A stretch of 64,000 nt of DNA from Bacteroidota bacterium (GCA_017860455.1 JAGDMF010000006.1:1-64000); one strand, 5' to 3'; counted from the stretch's first letter, positions 44,567 through 55,100 are shown. Notes: generated from the sequence alone by a model not told the origin. Made by a program: numbers and translations.

Positions 44567-44917
44567 TTATGATTGATCTTTTGATTTTGAAATCATAATG
44601 GAAAGAATTCTTTGAATATGATTGAGGTGATCTAGGAGTAAATCATCTTTTGGAATCATTTTCCCTTCGAATATTAATCTTAACCAAAATTCTGTTTCAT
44701 TAGCTTCTTTTGCCGCAATTTTAAGCTTATGAATAAAATCTGACCTGCTTTCTGAATGTTGAGACTCATGAATATTGGCTCCAATTGAAGTCCCAGATTT
44801 TAATATTTGATTGGAGATTGTTTTTTTGTTTAATGAATCTAAAGTTGATGATAATTCAACAATTTTCAAAGCAAATTGAAAACTTAATTCAACTATTTTT
44901 ATTTCACTTTTAGCCAT
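44567..44917 (-). CDS. Four-helix-bundle protein, S23/Avd-like
   Basis: 116 residues, all-helical. 'KSGTSIGANIHESQHSESRSDFIHKLKIAAKEANETEFWLRLI' is the core of the S23/23S-rRNA-intervening-sequence protein family, which is related in fold to the Avd accessory protein of diversity-generating retroelements. The function of free-standing members is unknown; nucleic-acid binding as a pentamer is suggested by the family. It is bracketed by inverted tandem arrays G and H. Confidence 0.88.
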   Translation of the reverse strand: MAKSEIKIVELSFQFALKIVELSSTLDSLNKKTISNQILKSGTSIGANIHESQHSESRSDFIHKLKIAAKEANETEFWLRLIFEGKMIPKDDLLLDHLNHIQRILSIMISKSKDQS

Positions 44918-45011
44918 GTGAGTTATTTTAGAGATGTTAGTATAATTTTTTCACTAACTTTTAACGACAAAATTTATCAATTTATTGCCATCATTATTCA
45001 AAATAATTAAA

Positions 45012-45181
45012 AATCGAGCATTCGAGCAATCGAACATTCGAGCATTCGAGCAATCGAACATTCGAGCATTCGAGCATTCGAGCATTCGAGCATACGAGCA
45101 ATCGAGCATTCCGAGCATACGAGCATTTGAGCATTCCGAGCATTCCGAGCATTCGAGCATTCGAGCATTCGAGCAATCGAA
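45012..45181. repeat. 8-bp tandem array H, CGAGCATT, about 21 copies
   Basis: Units CGAGCATT, CGAGCAAT, CGAACATT and CGAGCATA, with several 9-bp CCGAGCATT units. The same word as array G but on the opposite strand, so the four-helix-bundle gene sits between inverted arrays. It ends just before the promoter of the next gene. Confidence 0.93.
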
Positions 45182-45196
45182 AAATTTTGATTTTTT

Positions 45197-45230
45197 TTGT
45201 TTTTTTTTATAAACTTTTTCTATATCTTTG
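45197..45230 (+). promoter_or_regulatory. Promoter of the DUF2436 protein gene
   Basis: TTTG at 45197-45200, 22 bases, then TATCTTTG at 45223-45230. Expected start near 45237, 31 bases before the ATG. It starts 16 bases after array H. Confidence 0.75.
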
Positions 45231-45267
45231 CGGCGATAAAAAAATTATTAACTTAAATGTTATCATT

Positions 45268-46089
45268 ATGAAAAAATTATTTACACTTTTAATGGCAATT
45301 TGCTTTGTTGCAACCCTTAGTGCACAACAACAATTGCAAAAAACTGCACAAAATGTTCAGTCTTCAAATATCATTGAAAAAGCTGAATTTCCTCCTATGA
45401 CAAAAGCAAATGCTAGGATTATTTTAAAAGCAGGTGATGTTTGGGGAGATGGAACAGGATATCAAATGTTATTAGATGTGACTCATTCTTTATTTGGTAC
45501 TACAATTCCTACAACTGGACCATTAACAACAGGAGGTGATGTTCCAGCTTCTGTTTATGCTCAATTTTCTCACAAAATTCCTGCAAATGCAGACGGTGCT
45601 TTAAACACAACTAACATGATTTTAAATGGTCAAGGCTATGTAGATGTACCATCTGGTCTTTATGATTATTGTATTACAAACCCTTCTCCAGCAACTCCTC
45701 CATATAACGTTATGTGGATTGCTGGTAGCCCTTTAAGTAGAGGTGATGATTATAATTTTATTTCAAATATGTTTTATACATTTGAACTAGTTAGAAACGG
45801 TAATAATGATTCAACAATTGTAAATTCATCAACAGTATCTATTGCAGAAATTTCTGCAACCAATCTTTTAATCTATCCAAACCCAGCTAAAACTAATTTA
45901 ACCATTACAGCTTTTTCTAATATTCAAAGTGTTGAAATTTACAACATCGTTGGACAATTAGTTACATCTGAAAACTTCAATGCTGAGTTAGTAAATGTAA
46001 ACATCAATGACTTAAGCGACGGTTTATACATTGCTAAAGTTATCACAATTGATGGTATTATGACCAAAAAATTCAATGTAGCTCGCTAA
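45268..46089 (+). CDS. DUF2436 (gingipain adhesin-type) protein with T9SS sorting domain
   Basis: The tracked ORF runs back through array H; the signal peptide 'MKKLFTLLMAICFVATLSAQ' begins at the ATG at 45268, giving 273 residues. Residues ~50-175 match DUF2436 of P. gingivalis gingipain/HagA adhesins ('NARIILKAGDVWGDGTGYQM', 'PSGLYDYCITNPSP'). The last ~80 residues are a type A T9SS sorting domain ('LLIYPNPAKTNLTI', 'VEIYNIVGQLV', 'LSDGLYIAKVI'). It has no protease domain. It would be exported by the PorU/PorV system and anchored on the surface. Confidence 0.87.
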   Translation: MKKLFTLLMAICFVATLSAQQQLQKTAQNVQSSNIIEKAEFPPMTKANARIILKAGDVWGDGTGYQMLLDVTHSLFGTTIPTTGPLTTGGDVPASVYAQFSHKIPANADGALNTTNMILNGQGYVDVPSGLYDYCITNPSPATPPYNVMWIAGSPLSRGDDYNFISNMFYTFELVRNGNNDSTIVNSSTVSIAEISATNLLIYPNPAKTNLTITAFSNIQSVEIYNIVGQLVTSENFNAELVNVNINDLSDGLYIAKVITIDGIMTKKFNVAR

Positions 46090-46115
46090 TTTTTTAGTTT
46101 CTATTTGAAAACATA

Positions 46116-46146
46116 AAAAGGCTGCTCACAAGGCAGCCTTTTTTTT
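46116..46146 (+). terminator. Terminator of the DUF2436 gene
   Basis: AAAAGGCTGC-TCACAAG-GCAGCCTTTT, a 10-11-bp stem with an 8-T tail. Confidence 0.9.
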
Positions 46147-46181
46147 ATTTACAAAAGGTAAGAAAGTTTTATATAGGGGAA

Positions 46182-46225
46182 ACTCTGTGAAACTTTTAAT
46201 TACTTTGTGAAACTCTGTGGTATGT
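46182..46225. repeat. Short repeat K, GTGAAACTCTGTG
   Basis: AACTCTGTGAAACT and TTTGTGAAACTCTGTGG are two close copies of one word, about 22 bases apart, between the terminator and the nqr promoter. Confidence 0.5.
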
Positions 46226-46265
46226 GTAATAAAAAAGAAAAAAAATTTTTAAAAAAAATATACTA

Positions 46266-46293
46266 TTTGATTTCAAAAAATAGTGTAAATTTG
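46266..46293 (+). promoter_or_regulatory. Putative promoter of the nqr operon
   Basis: TTTG at 46266-46269, 16 bases, then TAAATTTG at 46286-46293. The spacing is a little short. Start near 46300, 34 bases before nqrA. Confidence 0.55.
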
Positions 46294-46333
46294 CATTGCA
46301 AAATTTTTATTCCATTGCATGTAAAATTTCGTT

Positions 46334-47701
46334 ATGCAAAAAACCATCAAAACAAAAAAAGGTTTGGACATCAGGCTTATAGGAGAAGCTGCTCAACATG
46401 TTCAGACTTATCAGACTTCTCATTATGCCATCACTCCTGATCATTTTAAATGGCTTACACCTAAATTGTTAGTACAAGAAAACGAACCTGTTTTAGTAGG
46501 GCAACCTCTTTTCTTTGCTAAAGAGAACAATCAAATCACCATCACTTCGCCGGTGAGCGGAAAAATCGCTCAAATCATCAGAGGGGAAAAAAGGAAAATT
46601 GAACACATCACGATTGAATCGGATCAATTATTCCAGACTGTTGATACCTCCGGAAAAATTAATGATGGAAATGCGGAAGAGATTGTTCAGACACTCCTCC
46701 ATTTTGGACTTTGGCCAATGGTCAGACAGCGACCTTATGGCACTATTGCCCAACCTGCTCAAAAACCAAAAGCTATTTTTGTATGTTGTACCGACACGGC
46801 CCCTTTAGCTCCAGAGATCTCCTATTTATTAGAAGGAAAAATGGATCTATTTTTTAAGGGATTATCAACCATTGCAAAATTAACGGAAGGAACGCTATAT
46901 CTTACTGTAAAAACGGGAACTAAATTGTTTGATCTTTTTACAAATGATGCCACCACTGGAAAACAGATTGCAGCCATTCCAAATTGTAAATGGGTTCCCT
47001 TTTCAGGACCACACCCTTCAGGCAATGTGGGTACTCAAATCCATTTCTTAGCTCCTATTCAGAAAGGGGATATTGTTTGGACCATTGATCCTCAAAATGT
47101 TGCGACTATTGGGAATCTGTTTCTTAATCAAAAACTTGATTTTACCAAACGAATCGCATTAGCTGGTGGTGGATTAAAAAACGGTTCCTATTTTGATATT
47201 GTAAACGGTGCATCCGTTTCGGGAATAATTAAAGATCAATTGGTACAGGATGATGTTCGTGTTATTAGTGGAAATGTTTTAACCGGTTCCAATATTGGGA
47301 AAGAGGGGTATGTAGGTTTTTATGACCATTTAATCAGTGTCATTCCTGAGAGTGAAGAGCGGGAACTTTTTGGATGGATCATGCCTAATTTTAACAAATT
47401 TAGCGTATCGAGAACATTTTTCTCTTACTTAATGCCCCATAAAAAATACAATATGGATACCCGTTTATTCGGTGGAAAAAGGGTTCCCATGTTCTCCGAT
47501 GTTTACAGTAAAGTTTTCCCGATGGATCTGTTGCCGGATCAATTGTTAAAAGCTTGTTATATCAAGGATATTGAAGCCATGGAAGCCTTGGGTATTTACG
47601 AAGTGATTGAAGAGGACTTTGCTCTTTGTGAGTTTGTTTGTCCTTCCAAATCCGATTGCCAGCAAATAGTAAAAGATGCCCTTTTTGAATTGAATAAATA
47701 G
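46334..47701 (+). CDS. nqrA: Na+-translocating NADH:quinone reductase subunit A
   Basis: 455 residues. NqrA is the peripheral quinone-side subunit of the sodium pump. 'KTIKTKKGLDIRLIGEA', 'VLVGQPLFFAKENNQITITSPVSGKI' (lipoyl-like fold) and 'GPHPSGNVGTQIHFL' are family blocks. The C-terminus has four Cys ('ACYIKD', 'CEFVCPSKSDCQ'), as is usual. First gene of the operon; nqrB follows after 12 bases. Confidence 0.95.
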   Translation: MQKTIKTKKGLDIRLIGEAAQHVQTYQTSHYAITPDHFKWLTPKLLVQENEPVLVGQPLFFAKENNQITITSPVSGKIAQIIRGEKRKIEHITIESDQLFQTVDTSGKINDGNAEEIVQTLLHFGLWPMVRQRPYGTIAQPAQKPKAIFVCCTDTAPLAPEISYLLEGKMDLFFKGLSTIAKLTEGTLYLTVKTGTKLFDLFTNDATTGKQIAAIPNCKWVPFSGPHPSGNVGTQIHFLAPIQKGDIVWTIDPQNVATIGNLFLNQKLDFTKRIALAGGGLKNGSYFDIVNGASVSGIIKDQLVQDDVRVISGNVLTGSNIGKEGYVGFYDHLISVIPESEERELFGWIMPNFNKFSVSRTFFSYLMPHKKYNMDTRLFGGKRVPMFSDVYSKVFPMDLLPDQLLKACYIKDIEAMEALGIYEVIEEDFALCEFVCPSKSDCQQIVKDALFELNK

Positions 47702-47713
47702 CTCTGAAAAATC

Positions 47714-48868
47714 ATGAAAAAAATAGAAAAAATATCAAAAAATATTGAAAAATGGTTCGAAAAAGGGAAACCGTTGCATCCATTGTATCCATTATATGAT
47801 GCTATAGACACTTTTTTGCTGACCCCAAAAACCCGGACTAAACTGGGCACCCATATTAAAGATTCTGCAGATATGAAGAGAACCATGTTTATGGTGATCA
47901 TCGCTATGATCCCGGCGGTTCTTTTTGGAATGTGGAATGTGGGGCACCAACACTTTTTATCTCAGGGGAGTGATTCCTCCCTATTGCAAGAATTCTGGTT
48001 TGGCTTTCTTAAAGTGTTGCCTATCATTATTGTAACCTATATTTCGGGGTTAACTGTTGAGATCATTTTTGCAAAAATCAGAAAGCATGAAGTGGCAGAA
48101 GGATTTTTTGTTACTGGATTGTTAATTCCTATGGTTTTACCACCGGAAACGCCACTTTGGATTGTGGCTATTGCAACTGCATTCTCTGTTTTATTTAGTA
48201 AAGAAGTGTTTGGTGGGAATGGATTTAATTTTTTAAATCCTGCATTAGTAGCCCGTGCTTTCATTTTCTTCGCTTATCCTAAAGTGATCACCGGTGATCT
48301 TGTTTGGATCGCTGATAAAGCGGATGCTTACTCAGGAGCAACCCCATTAGCTAATTTCGCCTCTGAAAACATGAGTGCATTACCTTCTATCATGGATATG
48401 TTTATTGGAAACATGCCGGGTTCGATTGGTGAAACATCCAAAATTGCTATTTTGTTAGGAGCTATACTACTGGTTTATACAGGAGTAGGAAGTTTACGGA
48501 TTATGTTGTCCGTAGTTGCCGGTGGATTAGGCATGGGACTCATTTTCAATCTTATCGGCGGATCACCATTATTTGATTTCCCAGCATGGCAACATCTTTT
48601 GATGGGAGGTTTTCTATTTGGAACCGTATTTATGGCAACTGATCCTGTAAGTGCTGCTCACACGAAATCGGGCAAAATTATTTACGGTGTCTTTATCGGG
48701 ATGATGGCGATGCTGATCCGGGTTGTAAACAAAGGGTATCCGGAAGGGATGATGTTAGCCATTCTTCTAGGAAATATTTTTGCTCCACTGATCGACTACT
48801 GTGTGGTTCAGATCCATATCAGCAGACGGAAAAAAACAATTATCAAAATCAACAACGCACAAAATTGA
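47714..48868 (+). CDS. nqrB: Na+-translocating NADH:quinone reductase subunit B
   Basis: 384 residues, an integral membrane protein with about ten helices. The FMN-linked Thr lies in 'DAYSGATPLANF'. Riboflavin and Na+ path residues fall in 'GGNGFNFLNPALVARAFIF' and 'FMATDPVSAAHT'. It transfers electrons from NqrC FMN to riboflavin while moving Na+. The gene lies between nqrA and nqrC (7-base gap). Confidence 0.95.
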   Translation: MKKIEKISKNIEKWFEKGKPLHPLYPLYDAIDTFLLTPKTRTKLGTHIKDSADMKRTMFMVIIAMIPAVLFGMWNVGHQHFLSQGSDSSLLQEFWFGFLKVLPIIIVTYISGLTVEIIFAKIRKHEVAEGFFVTGLLIPMVLPPETPLWIVAIATAFSVLFSKEVFGGNGFNFLNPALVARAFIFFAYPKVITGDLVWIADKADAYSGATPLANFASENMSALPSIMDMFIGNMPGSIGETSKIAILLGAILLVYTGVGSLRIMLSVVAGGLGMGLIFNLIGGSPLFDFPAWQHLLMGGFLFGTVFMATDPVSAAHTKSGKIIYGVFIGMMAMLIRVVNKGYPEGMMLAILLGNIFAPLIDYCVVQIHISRRKKTIIKINNAQN

Positions 48869-48875
48869 TTCTACC

Positions 48876-49526
48876 ATGAAATTTTCAAATCGATATATAT
48901 TTATTTTTATCACGATTATTGTAGTGATTTGTGCTGCAATACTCACCTTTGCTTCGGTTGGATTACAACCTTTTCAAAAAGCAAACCGGGAACGTGAAAG
49001 GATGTCACAAATTTTACAGGCATCCGGTTATGTTAATGTACCAGATGTTATAGGTTTTTACAAAAAAGTGGCATCTGACACCATTATTAAAGGGGAAAAA
49101 GAGGAACTTCCTCTTATTAAAGTAAAGGCAAAAAATGGGGACACTAATTATGTTCTTCCATTAAGGGGTAAAGGACTTTGGGGCCCAATCTGGGGATTCA
49201 TTGCGGTTAAATCTGATGGTAAAACCGTTAATGGTGCCGTTTTCGATCATAAAAGTGAAACTCCAGGCTTAGGAGCTGAAATCAACACTATGAAGTTTAT
49301 GGCTCAATTTGAAGGGAAACTATTATTTGACGAACAAGGCAATTTTTCAAGTATTAAAGTGGTAAAAGGGGGTGTTGCCAATAGTAATATTGCACCGACT
49401 AACGGTGTTGATGCCATTTCAGGGGGATCCATTACAAGTAAAGGCTTAGAAAAGATGTTAGAAGATTGCATCATTAAATATGTGCCTTACCTAAAAGAAA
49501 TTCAAAATAAAACAACAACTAAATAA
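48876..49526 (+). CDS. nqrC: Na+-translocating NADH:quinone reductase subunit C
   Basis: The tracked ORF is over-extended; the ATG at 48876 gives 216 residues starting 'MKFSNRYIFIFITIIVVICA', one membrane helix. The FMN-attachment motif, normally SGATxTS with the flavin on Thr, reads 'DAISGGSITSKG', so Ser185 occupies the acceptor position. It carries electrons from NqrF (or the NqrD/E cluster) to NqrB. 'GLWGPIWGFIAVK' is another family block. Confidence 0.93.
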   Translation: MKFSNRYIFIFITIIVVICAAILTFASVGLQPFQKANRERERMSQILQASGYVNVPDVIGFYKKVASDTIIKGEKEELPLIKVKAKNGDTNYVLPLRGKGLWGPIWGFIAVKSDGKTVNGAVFDHKSETPGLGAEINTMKFMAQFEGKLLFDEQGNFSSIKVVKGGVANSNIAPTNGVDAISGGSITSKGLEKMLEDCIIKYVPYLKEIQNKTTTK

Positions 49527-49535
49527 CAGCATATT

Positions 49536-50129
49536 ATGAGTCTCAAAAAATATTTAGGACCTTTAAATAAAGATAATCCTGTTTTAGTTCAGATTTTAGG
49601 TGTTTGTTCTTCATTAGCTGTAACGGCTCAGTTGAAACCCGCCTTTGTGATGGCCCTTTCTGTTACAATCGTAACGGCTTTTTCCAATTTAATCATTTCT
49701 CTTTTAAGAAATACAATTCCACCAAGAATAAGAATTATTGTTCAGTTGGTTGTTATTGCCACATTGGTTATTTTAGTAGATCAGGTTTTACAAGCCTTTT
49801 TCTATGATGTTAGTAAGATGTTATCTGTATTCGTAGGATTGATTATCACCAACTGTATCATTATGGGAAGAGTAGAAGCTTATGCGCTTTCCAACCCTCC
49901 AATGCCTTCATTCTGGGATGGCATATTTAACGGTTTAGGGTATGGTTTGGTTTTAGTAACTTTAGGTACTGTAAGAGAAATATTCGGGTCCGGTACCCTT
50001 TGGAAAATGCAAATTATTCCAACATCATTCTATGAACATGGTTACTTAAACAACGGCCTTATGGTTTTACCACCCGCCGCATTGATTTTAGTAGGGGTGA
50101 TGATTTGGGTGCAAAGGTCGAAGGGCTAA
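49536..50129 (+). CDS. nqrD: Na+-translocating NADH:quinone reductase subunit D, at array boundary
   Basis: 197 residues with six membrane helices and the paired Cys that help form the NqrD/E iron-sulfur centre ('LGVCSSLAVTAQLKPA', 'GLIITNCIIMGRVEAYAL'). The reading frame ends '...MIWVQRSKG' with the stop codon inside the first unit of the heptamer array at 50124, so its last residues come from the repeat. Normally nqrE and nqrF follow directly; here the array, a four-helix-bundle gene and eno do. The operon is therefore cut short. Confidence 0.92.
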   Translation: MSLKKYLGPLNKDNPVLVQILGVCSSLAVTAQLKPAFVMALSVTIVTAFSNLIISLLRNTIPPRIRIIVQLVVIATLVILVDQVLQAFFYDVSKMLSVFVGLIITNCIIMGRVEAYALSNPPMPSFWDGIFNGLGYGLVLVTLGTVREIFGSGTLWKMQIIPTSFYEHGYLNNGLMVLPPAALILVGVMIWVQRSKG

Positions 50130-50214
50130 AGGCGAAAGGCGAAGGGCTAAAGGCGAAGGGCGAAAGGCGAAAGGCGAAGGGCTAAAGGCGAAGGGCTAAG
50201 GGCGAAGGGCGAAG
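50124..50214. repeat. Heptamer array I, GGCGAAA/GGCTAAA x13
   Basis: Thirteen 7-bp units GGC(G/T)AA(A/G) in unbroken register. The reverse complement unit forms array J (50617) and array B (9148). Confidence 0.93.
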
Positions 50215-50254
50215 GAGAATGTTATATAAACTTGTAAAACTAAATAATACTAAT

Positions 50255-50608
50255 ATGGCTACAGTAAGACAATTCGAAGACCTGGAGGTTTGGCAAAAAT
50301 CAATATCTTTAGTTCAAGAAATCTATTTACAATTTAAAGATTGTAAGGATTATGGATTTAAAGATCAAATACAAAGAGCATCTGTTTCAATTCCCTCAAA
50401 TATTGCTGAAGGATTTGAAAGAAATACGGATCAAGATACTTCACGTTTTTTTATTATAGCAAAATCTTCTGCCGGTGAAGTACGAACACAATTGCATATT
50501 GCGTTTTTATTAGGATATGTTCAAGAGATTGAATCAATTACACTCATTGAAAAGGCAACAACAATATCAAAAATGCTTGCAACTCTAATAAAATATAGAT
50601 TAAAATAA
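50255..50608 (+). CDS. Four-helix-bundle protein, S23/Avd-like
   Basis: I prefer the ATG at 50255 (117 residues, 'MATVRQFEDLEVWQKSISLV') to the tracked start at 50219, because the family begins close to the 'FEDLxVWQK' motif. 'GFKDQIQRASVSIPSNIAEGFERN' and 'FFIIAKSSAGEVRTQLHIAFLLG' are the S23-family signatures. It belongs to a different subgroup from the copy at 44567. It sits between inverted heptamer arrays I and J, in the place where nqrE should be. Confidence 0.9.
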   Translation: MATVRQFEDLEVWQKSISLVQEIYLQFKDCKDYGFKDQIQRASVSIPSNIAEGFERNTDQDTSRFFIIAKSSAGEVRTQLHIAFLLGYVQEIESITLIEKATTISKMLATLIKYRLK

Positions 50609-50616
50609 AATTTTAC

Positions 50617-50651
50617 GCTTTTCGCCTTTTGCCTTGCACCTTTTGCCTTTT
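50617..50651. repeat. Heptamer array J, GCCTTTT x5, inverted to array I
   Basis: GCTTTTC, GCCTTTT, GCCTTGC, ACCTTTT, GCCTTTT: five units in 7-bp register. The TTG of the eno promoter lies inside the third unit. Confidence 0.8.
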
Positions 50652-50664
50652 TTTCGTATTTTTG
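50634..50664 (+). promoter_or_regulatory. Promoter of eno, -33 inside array J
   Basis: TTG at 50634-50636, 20 bases, then TATTTTTG at 50657-50664. Start near 50671, 35 bases before the eno ATG. Confidence 0.7.
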
Positions 50665-50690
50665 CATGTTAAAAAAATTAAAAAAATTAA

Positions 50691-51995
<1,305 letters not shown>

Positions 51996-52023
51996 TTCCA
52001 TTTTTTTGATCTTTGAAAATAGT

Positions 52024-52052
52024 AAAAAGAGTTCTCATGAACTCTTTTTTTT
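52024..52052 (+). terminator. Terminator of eno
   Basis: AAAGAGTTC-TCAT-GAACTCTTT flanked by A and a run of T; perfect stem. Confidence 0.9.
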
Positions 52053-52084
52053 GTCAAAAAATCTGTAGATCGGGAAAGATAACG

Positions 52085-52092
52085 TATATTTG
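52085..52092 (+). promoter_or_regulatory. -7 box TATATTTG of the giant repeat protein gene
   Basis: Exact TAnnTTTG match, 19 bases before the ATG at 52112. A TTTG lies 31 bases upstream, further than usual. Confidence 0.6.
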
Positions 52093-52111
52093 CACTCTTA
52101 AATATAGCAAT

Positions 52112-55100
52112 ATGAAAAATATAAAATATACATTTTTAAGCATTGTTTTTTTACTCTTTTTTATTCACCAAAATGGGAATGCTCAGAACGCACCCGGTGG
52201 TAATGTTTCGAGTGCAGGTTCTTTTGTAACAGCACTTGGTGGAAATGCCTACACTTCCTATCAGGCTGGAGTTCAGATTATTCATGTTACAAAAGATATA
52301 AAATTAAACGCTCCTATCAATATCATTTATGGAATTTATAAATTGGTTCCTGCTGATTCTACTTGTGAAATTGCTCCGGCTACATCGATAAATCGTTTGT
52401 TTTCTATTCAAACTAACGCCAATTTAACCTTGCAAGGATTTGATGGGGAAACTCCAAATGAAACAAAACAATTAAAATTTGAAGGGAAAATAAATGATTC
52501 TGAAAAATGTTTGCAAAATATTTTTCAGAATTCAGGAACACTAATTATCACCTCTAATGTAATCATTGAAAACCACAATGGGGCTCAGGCTGCGATCAGT
52601 AATCAGGGGAATATTTTTATTTATGGAGGGATCATTCAAAACAATCAATCTTCCGAAAATGGGGGTGCACTATTCTTAAATTCAGGAAATGCAACTATTG
52701 ATAGTGTTCAATTTATTAACAATACAGCACTTAAAGGAAGTGCCATTTATCAAAACAGTTACGCTTCCCTTTTATTAAAACAAACCAATGTCAATAATGG
52801 TACCATTTATCTAGCTGAAAATGCATCCATATCGATTATTGACCAGTTTCAAACCAATCAGATTATTACGCTTCAAAAAGACAATTTCACATTATGTTCA
52901 CCTATTATTTCCATACTTACTCCTTTAGCTCCTGCTCAGGTTGAAGAAATTTATAGCTCATTTCAATTTGAGCAAATTCCTGATCCTTATGTGTTTGAGA
53001 TCGCCAATGATAGTGCTTCGATCATAATTAATGGAATATGTGATACCTTATTTTTCAGAAATTGTCAGCAATTTTATATTCCTTACACAGATTCCATTTA
53101 CACCTCATCTACCCAGTTTGTTCATAGAATTGAAACGAATCAAACCTGTGATAGTTTGGTTAAAATAATGATAGAAATTGAACCCTATATTGACACCATT
53201 GCCTTAACATTATGTTCTTATGATTTTCCATATTCTATTGAAAATGGAACAATTGACACAGCCGGAACTTACACGTATCAATATCAGGCTATAGATGGAT
53301 GTGACAGTACTCTCATCTATCAGGTTACGATGATTCCTACTATTGTTGACACTCAATTTGTATCTGTTTGTGATATTGAATTACCCTATACTTTCAGAGA
53401 TTCTGTATTAATCACTTCAGGAGAATATATTTTTGGATCAGCCTGCAATAGTTTCACTCATCTTTTCTTTCAGGTGAACTCTTCCTACAACGACACAATC
53501 TGGGCTTCTATATGTGAATCAGCATTACCTTATATGTTTTCTAATGGTCAAACCTATACAGTTTCAGGAATTTATACAAATTCGTATTTGACACAGAGTG
53601 GGTGTGACAGTATTGTGACTTTGGATTTAACCGTATATCCTTATTTTGAAGCTACTATTGCAGGTGATACCTTAATTTGTGAAAATGAATCCACTATTTT
53701 TACAGCTTCCGGAAGCACACAATTTTTATGGAGTACAGGAGCAACAACTGCTTCTATTGAACCTCTCCAATCGGGGTTATATAGTGTTACTGTTTCTGAT
53801 GAGTTGAACTGCTATATTTCCAGCAAACAGGTTCATTTAACGATTCAAAACACTCCTCAGCTGGTAGTAACAGGAGAGGAACCTTTTTGTCAATTTGATT
53901 CCATAACACTTTCATGTACGGGAGCCGATTTTTATATCTGGAATGAGGTTGACACTGCTGTACAAAAACATATTTTTAACGGCAATAGTTTGACCATTAA
54001 AGCATTAAACACAAATGGTTGTTTTGTTTTAGACACTATTGAACCCATTATGTATCCTGCCCCCATTTTAGAAATTATAGGGGATCAGGAGATTTGTTTA
54101 GGTGATTCCACTACTCTTCAGGTACCATCCGGAAATAGCTATTTATGGTCTACCGGATCAACGGATACCACTATTGTAGTGAATCCATTAATAACCACAA
54201 CCTATTTTGTAACAATAACATCAGCGTTACAATGTAGTTATGTTGATAGTATAACTGTTTTTGTGCGACCTATTCCTGAAATTCAAATTTTGGGAGATAC
54301 CATACAATGTTATGGAAATTTGATTCAGTTAACGGCAAATGGAGGAGATCAATACTTGTGGAGTAATGGAACAGCAGATGCAACAGTTGCATTGGATCAA
54401 ACTGCAGTAGTTTCAGTAACTGTTTCAAATGAATTCAACTGTTCAGCAATAAAAACAATTCAAGTTAGAATAGATACTGTTCCAACCTTAGATATATCAG
54501 GGAATAATGAAATTTGTATGGGCCAAAATGGTGCCCTTACAGCCCAATCTGATGCGCCATTTGTATGGTCAACCAATGAAATTACGGAACACATTTTAGT
54601 ATCTCCCACTATAAACACTACTTATTTTGTGACCGCTACAAACTCTTATGGATGTCAAACTATTGATAGTTTTGAAGTTGTTGTACATGAGTTACCTATA
54701 GCTCAAATTTCCGGGACAGATCAATTTTGCAGTAACACTTATACACAATTAACGGCAACAGGTGGAGGATCCTATTTATGGAATAATGGGGAATCCGGCA
54801 GTTCTCTGGTTACCAATATCGGAGGAACATATACAGTAACTGTCACCAATCAATATGGTTGCAGTGCTTCAGTTTCCAAAAACATTTCATCATTACAGGC
54901 ACCTGATGTTACAATATTCGGTGATTCAGTGAAATGTGTAGGTCAATCCACTCAATTCAGTGCATCCGGAGCAAACACTTATCAGTGGAACAACGGATCC
55001 ACATCACCACAAATCACAGCCATAAATGGTGGAATCTATACTGTAACAGGGACATCTGTTAATGGATGTAGTGCAACAAGATCGATAGAATTTATTCAAT

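Noticed and set aside
44394-44576. Tracked ORF rich in DCSDCS, and the similar ORFs at 44954-45212
   Set aside because: They are translations of the tandem repeats with no independent coding evidence.
44386-45181. The arrays as a CRISPR locus
   Set aside because: Units are 8-9 bp, directly adjoining, with no unique spacers and no cas genes.
45127-45267. N-terminal extension of the DUF2436 protein
   Set aside because: It is encoded by array H and the promoter; the signal peptide begins at 45268.
52013-52111. N-terminal extension of the giant repeat protein
   Set aside because: It includes the eno terminator and the TATATTTG promoter; a proper signal peptide begins at 52112.
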